The notes beneath the pieces were generated by a model. It saw nothing but the letters and a program-made list of their open reading frames with translations, searched no databases and was not told the DNA's origin. A stretch of DNA of 17,383 nt. Source: Eubacterium sp. UBA4343. Its GTDB lineage: Bacteria > Bacillota > Clostridia > Lachnospirales > Lachnospiraceae. Where the stretch lies: assembly GCA_002394235.1 (NCBI GenBank), contig DGTF01000014.1, positions 1 to 17,383 of the forward strand, in the 5' to 3' direction. Made by a program: the position numbers and the translations under genes. Positions 15,582 through 17,383 of the stretch are shown here, piece by piece. Position 1 is the stretch's first letter, and each line of letters begins with the position of its first letter.

Positions 15582-15601
15582 GCTTCCCGAGGCGGGGGAG
15601 C
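15582..15601. other. Hairpin between lipoprotein gene and plsX
   Basis: GCTTCCC (15582-15588) pairs with GGGGAGC (15595-15601), giving 7 bp including one G-T pair. It lies past the lipoprotein stop. No T run follows on the minus strand, so it does not look like an intrinsic terminator. It may stabilise the lipoprotein mRNA 3' end or do nothing. Confidence 0.4.
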
Positions 15602-15635
15602 AGCAATCCGTCTGTCCCGCCGGAACAGTACAATG

Positions 15636-16379
15636 TTACTGGGCGGAGGAAGACTGCACCGCGTCGTTTGCGGATGCGCTGCTGTTCGAGGATGAGCTTT
15701 CAGAAGCATTTTCTCCGAACTGTGTCACATCGACATAATCGCCGGTGTCCGGATCCACCGCGAATCCGCTGTCATTGAAGGTGTAAGTGACGCCATCGAT
15801 CTCCATCGAGGTATTACTGGGGTATGATCCGTCGTCATGGTTCAGATACTGATAGCCGCCGTTGTCCGCATTCCGCTGCCAGTACATATTCGCCCAGACG
15901 GTGACGCTGTGGGTGGAACTGGTGGTCTCGTTGACCTGTCCCTTCAGAGTATTGATCGCGACCACATAGTAATAGGTGGTCCCTCCTTCTGAAGTATCGG
16001 GTGTATAGTCTGCAGAGGTCGCTCCGGGGATCTTCGTTCCGCCGCCATTTGAATCTACGTTGTTAGAGTACCATTGATAGGTAATCTTGCCTCCGTCAGA
16101 AGCGGATGCTGTGGCAGAGAGAGTTGTTTTTCCGTTTACCGCTACATCGGTTGAGCCGGAAAGATCACTTTTAAAAGCCGGTGCCGCTACATCTGTATTG
16201 AAGGAAAGCGCCTGAACCGGCGTGCCCTCTTCACTGGAAGCCGAGACAACCGTCTCTTTCCCGGTGTCTGTGACGGTGCCGACCAGACGATTCATGCCGC
16301 CTGAGAACGAGCATCCTGCAAGAAGCATCGCCGTGCTTATTCCGGCAGCAAGTATTCCTGAAATTTTAAGAGCCTTCAT
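15636..16379 (-). CDS. Secreted lipoprotein with Ig-like domain
   Basis: The 247-residue product begins MKALKISGILAAGISTAMLL followed by AGC, a type II signal peptide with lipobox LAGC and lipidated C23. It should be anchored to the outer face of the membrane. Residues of about 70-165 resemble a bacterial Ig-like domain: GKTTLSATASASDGGKITYQW, then YSN, IPGATSADYTPDTSEGGTTY and YYVVAINT. Residues of about 166-210 (MYWQRNADNGGYQYLNHDDG, VTYTFNDSGFAVDPDTG) resemble the aromatic, Gly-rich cell-wall-binding or glucan-binding repeats, but only one copy is visible. The C-terminal tail is Ser/Ala/Asn rich (SESSSSNSSASANDAVQSSS). AAAGGGGA 7 bases upstream supports the start. It has its own consensus promoter and sits between rpmF and plsX, which are adjacent in many related genomes. 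Function is unknown; surface display or wall attachment is inference. Confidence 0.85.
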   Translation of the reverse strand: MKALKISGILAAGISTAMLLAGCSFSGGMNRLVGTVTDTGKETVVSASSEEGTPVQALSFNTDVAAPAFKSDLSGSTDVAVNGKTTLSATASASDGGKITYQWYSNNVDSNGGGTKIPGATSADYTPDTSEGGTTYYYVVAINTLKGQVNETTSSTHSVTVWANMYWQRNADNGGYQYLNHDDGSYPSNTSMEIDGVTYTFNDSGFAVDPDTGDYVDVTQFGENASESSSSNSSASANDAVQSSSAQ

Positions 16380-16427
16380 ACTGTATTCCCCTTTTGATTG
16401 CGCAACTCTTACCGGAAGAAATTCGTG

Positions 16428-16443
16428 AGCCGGCTCGCCGGCT
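16428..16443. other. Strong hairpin in the lipoprotein mRNA leader
   Basis: AGCCGG (16428-16433) pairs perfectly with CCGGCT (16438-16443) around a 4-base loop. With the promoter at 16505-16534 it falls inside a leader of about 119 bases, roughly 50 bases before the ATG. No T run follows. It may stabilise the mRNA or act in control; both are guesses. Confidence 0.45.
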
Positions 16444-16504
16444 GCAGTGGTGCCTGTATCCGATAAAAAGTTACAAGTTTGTTACAATCTCATAGTTATT
16501 CGAA

Positions 16505-16534
16505 ATTATATCACGCGATTCAGGTGACTGTCAA
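16505..16534 (-). promoter_or_regulatory. Consensus sigma-A promoter for the lipoprotein gene
   Basis: On the minus strand TTGACA (16529-16534), an 18-base spacer and TATAAT (16505-16510) match both consensus boxes exactly. The expected transcript start is near 16498. The -35 box lies within the inverted repeat GTGAC-N7-GTCAC (16524-16540), which could be an operator. The promoter probably also drives plsX and the genes below it. Confidence 0.85.
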
Positions 16535-16547
16535 TGTCACGCAAAAT

Positions 16548-16815
16548 GCGCCTGCGGGCGCCAGACCGTTGCGGGACTTTTATTCATGCCGTGTATGACA
16601 CGATGTGCCGCAGGAGGGCATGAGGCGTTCACTGCCGATGTCAGGCATAATGCGTGCACAGGTGATTTATGGGGAAGCAGACCCGGTCTTGTAAAAGGCA
16701 AGCACAACGCCTGCATGGGCGTTTGAAGGGAGAAACGAGATAAAACACGCTGCGCGAGTTTTATCTCGCTATCGCGACGCTCGCCGCACACGAATACTTC
16801 GCATTCGGCTGCGGC
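16548..16815. other. Hairpin-rich non-coding stretch between rpmF terminator and lipoprotein promoter
   Basis: No gene is supported in about 16535-16828. The stretch instead holds a series of perfect inverted repeats: GCGCC/GGCGC (16548-16561), CGTGT/ACACG (16590-16602), AGACC/GGTCT (16679-16689), AACGCC/GGCGTT (16706-16723), the 11-bp CGAGATAAAAC/GTTTTATCTCG (16736-16768), and GCCGCA/TGCGGC with inner CGAAT/ATTCG (16783-16815). A dispersed intergenic repeat element or a structured RNA are the main options. An 84-codon GTG-start frame on the minus strand has no ribosome binding site and an odd composition, so I do not call it. Confidence 0.6.
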
Positions 16816-16828
16816 TCACTGTTCGCGT

Positions 16829-16859
16829 AAAAAAAGGACTGCCACTTTCGTGACAGTCC
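16829..16859 (-). terminator. Rho-independent terminator after rpmF
   Basis: On the minus strand GGACTG-T-CAC, a GAAA loop and GTG-G-CAGTCC form a stem of 6+3 bp around one mismatch. Seven T follow (A run at 16829-16835). It lies 28 bases after the rpmF stop and should uncouple rpmF from the genes below. Confidence 0.92.
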
Positions 16860-16887
16860 GGATCGTTCACATATTTGATGCAGAAGT

Positions 16888-17073
16888 TTATGCCTCTTCT
16901 ACGTTGATAACCTGTTTCTTGTTATAGGTTCCGCAGTTCTTGCATACTCTGTGAGGCATCATAAGTGCTCCGCATTTGCTGCACTTAACAAGGTTCGGAG
17001 CGGACATTTTCCAGTTTGCTCTTCTCTTGTCTCTATGTGACTTGGATGATTTATTTTTTGGACAGATGGACAT
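16888..17073 (-). CDS. rpmF: 50S ribosomal protein L32 (zinc-binding form)
   Basis: The 61-residue basic protein is a component of the large ribosomal subunit. The N-terminus KNKSSKSHRDKRRANWK is the typical L32 motif, followed by APNLVKCSKCGALMMPHRVC. The four cysteines C31, C34, C44 and C47 form two CxxC pairs, so this is the zinc-ribbon (C+) form rather than the zinc-independent paralog. AGGAGGTG lies 6 bases before the ATG, a near-perfect ribosome binding site. It has a consensus promoter 60-70 bases upstream and a strong terminator downstream, so it is a single-gene unit here. The DUF177/YceD gene that often precedes rpmF is not present in the 310 bases upstream; those hold the promoter and the possible insertion element instead. 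Confidence 0.97.
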   Translation of the reverse strand: MSICPKNKSSKSHRDKRRANWKMSAPNLVKCSKCGALMMPHRVCKNCGTYNKKQVINVEEA

Positions 17074-17139
17074 TATAACACCTCCTCATACTTCCTGAAT
17101 TCAAAATAAACCGCTGATTTTCTCAATCGCACTTTAAGA

Positions 17140-17168
17140 ATTATACACAGGAGGTTTGGGTTTGTCAA
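17140..17168 (-). promoter_or_regulatory. Consensus sigma-A promoter for rpmF
   Basis: On the minus strand TTGACA (17163-17168), a 17-base spacer and TATAAT (17140-17145) match the consensus exactly. The expected transcript start is near 17133, giving a leader of about 60 bases. Such strength suits a ribosomal protein gene. AGGAAA/TTTCCT (17191-17207) is a small inverted repeat just upstream. Confidence 0.92.
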
Positions 17169-17208
17169 GGAAAATTAGTTGTCTCCGCCGAGGAAAAATT
17201 ATTTCCTG

Positions 17209-17265
17209 AAGTGAAAAGTTTATTTCCACTCTGAAGGGGACGAAGTGGATTTTAGTCTTTCACTT
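17209..17265. repeat. Nested inverted repeat, possible insertion-element end
   Basis: AAGTGAAA (17209-17216) pairs with TTTCACTT (17258-17265). Inside it, TCCACT (17225-17230) pairs with AGTGGA (17244-17249). TTAGTCTTTCACTT (17252-17265) recurs with one change as TTAGTCTTACACTT (17291-17304). The group sits between the rpmF promoter and a plus-strand gene that may be a transposase. The far end of any element is outside the window, so this cannot be confirmed. Confidence 0.4.
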
Positions 17266-17298
17266 AATTCCACTTACATAACTGTGGCAATTAGTCTT

Positions 17299-17349
17299 AC
17301 ACTTGATGAGTTCGACAGCCGCCGGAAAGGCAGGTGTCCTCATGAGTGT
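17299..17349 (+). promoter_or_regulatory. Leader hairpin that could hide the start of the plus-strand gene
   Basis: ACACT (17299-17303) pairs with AGTGT (17345-17349), ATGAG (17306-17310) with CTCAT (17339-17343), and GACA (17314-17317) with TGTC (17335-17338). The fold encloses GGCAGGTG and the ATG at 17342. It resembles leader structures that block translation of transposase mRNA coming from outside promoters, as known for IS10-type elements. Confidence 0.4.
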
Positions 17350-17383
17350 ATCAAACGCTTTTTCTCATCTGACACTGGAAGAA
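17342..17383 (+). CDS. Start of a plus-strand gene, possibly an IS30-like transposase (partial)
   Basis: Only 14 codons are visible: MSVSNAFSHLTLEE. GGCAGGTG lies about 6 bases before the ATG. An in-frame ATG at 17306 is the other possible start, without a good ribosome binding site. The HLTLEE string matches the N-terminal helix-turn-helix region of IS30-family transposases (typically HLT-EER). It is the only supported plus-strand gene and lies beside inverted repeats, which fits a mobile element. With so few residues the family call is tentative. Confidence 0.45.
   Translation, partial: MSVSNAFSHLTLEE

Noticed and set aside
16537..16791. 84-codon minus-strand frame starting with GTG
   Set aside because: No ribosome binding site, unusual Cys/Pro/His-rich composition, overlaps the lipoprotein -10/-35 neighbourhood and hairpins.
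17169..17383. Minus-strand DUF177 gene upstream of rpmF
   Set aside because: No minus-strand frame with start and ribosome binding site was seen; the consensus rpmF promoter and inverted repeats occupy the space.

Overview
The window looks like a chromosomal housekeeping segment from a Gram-positive clostridial bacterium, most likely a Lachnospiraceae-type member of the Firmicutes. The reasons are the gene order rpmF / plsX-acpP-rnc-smc-ftsY, strong AGGAGG-type ribosome binding sites, textbook TTGACA-N17/18-TATAAT promoters, a GGGtGRT gene paired with a NifU-like gene, and an L32 protein starting MSICPKNKSSKSH. Base composition is near balanced, and every confident gene is on the minus strand. 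Family assignments come from motif recognition; no database search was run.

Layout in the order of transcription, from the high end of the window to the low end. At 17299-17383 the first 14 codons of a plus-strand gene enter the window behind a folded leader; it may be an IS30-like transposase. rpmF (ribosomal protein L32) has its own consensus promoter (17140-17168) and its own terminator (16829-16859). A stretch rich in hairpins and without a gene (about 16535-16828) follows. Next is a secreted lipoprotein with an Ig-like domain, which also has its own consensus promoter. The core cluster then runs plsX, acpP, rnc, smc, ftsY, ilvA, queH, argH with no strong terminator between most genes. 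It links phospholipid and fatty-acid synthesis (PlsX, AcpP), RNA processing (RNase III), chromosome folding (SMC), membrane targeting (FtsY), isoleucine and arginine synthesis (IlvA, ArgH) and tRNA queuosine modification (QueH). asd has a plausible promoter of its own and a strong terminator after it. topB (type IA topoisomerase III, TTG start) stands alone. Last comes a two-gene unit: a NifU/IscU-like scaffold protein and a GGGtGRT protein that is cut by the window edge.

Most protein-coding content is ordinary. The unusual material is between the genes: degenerate short tandem repeats upstream of ftsY (22-bp period) and argH (about 30-bp period), a copy of the ftsY 3' end placed before ilvA, several mutually exclusive hairpins in the acpP-rnc gap, a chain of perfect hairpins between rpmF and the lipoprotein gene, and a leader hairpin that hides the start codon of the possible transposase. 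No tRNA, rRNA, CRISPR array or replication origin was seen. I found no convincing new multi-gene system; the NifU-like/GGGtGRT pair is the best candidate for unexplained biochemistry.
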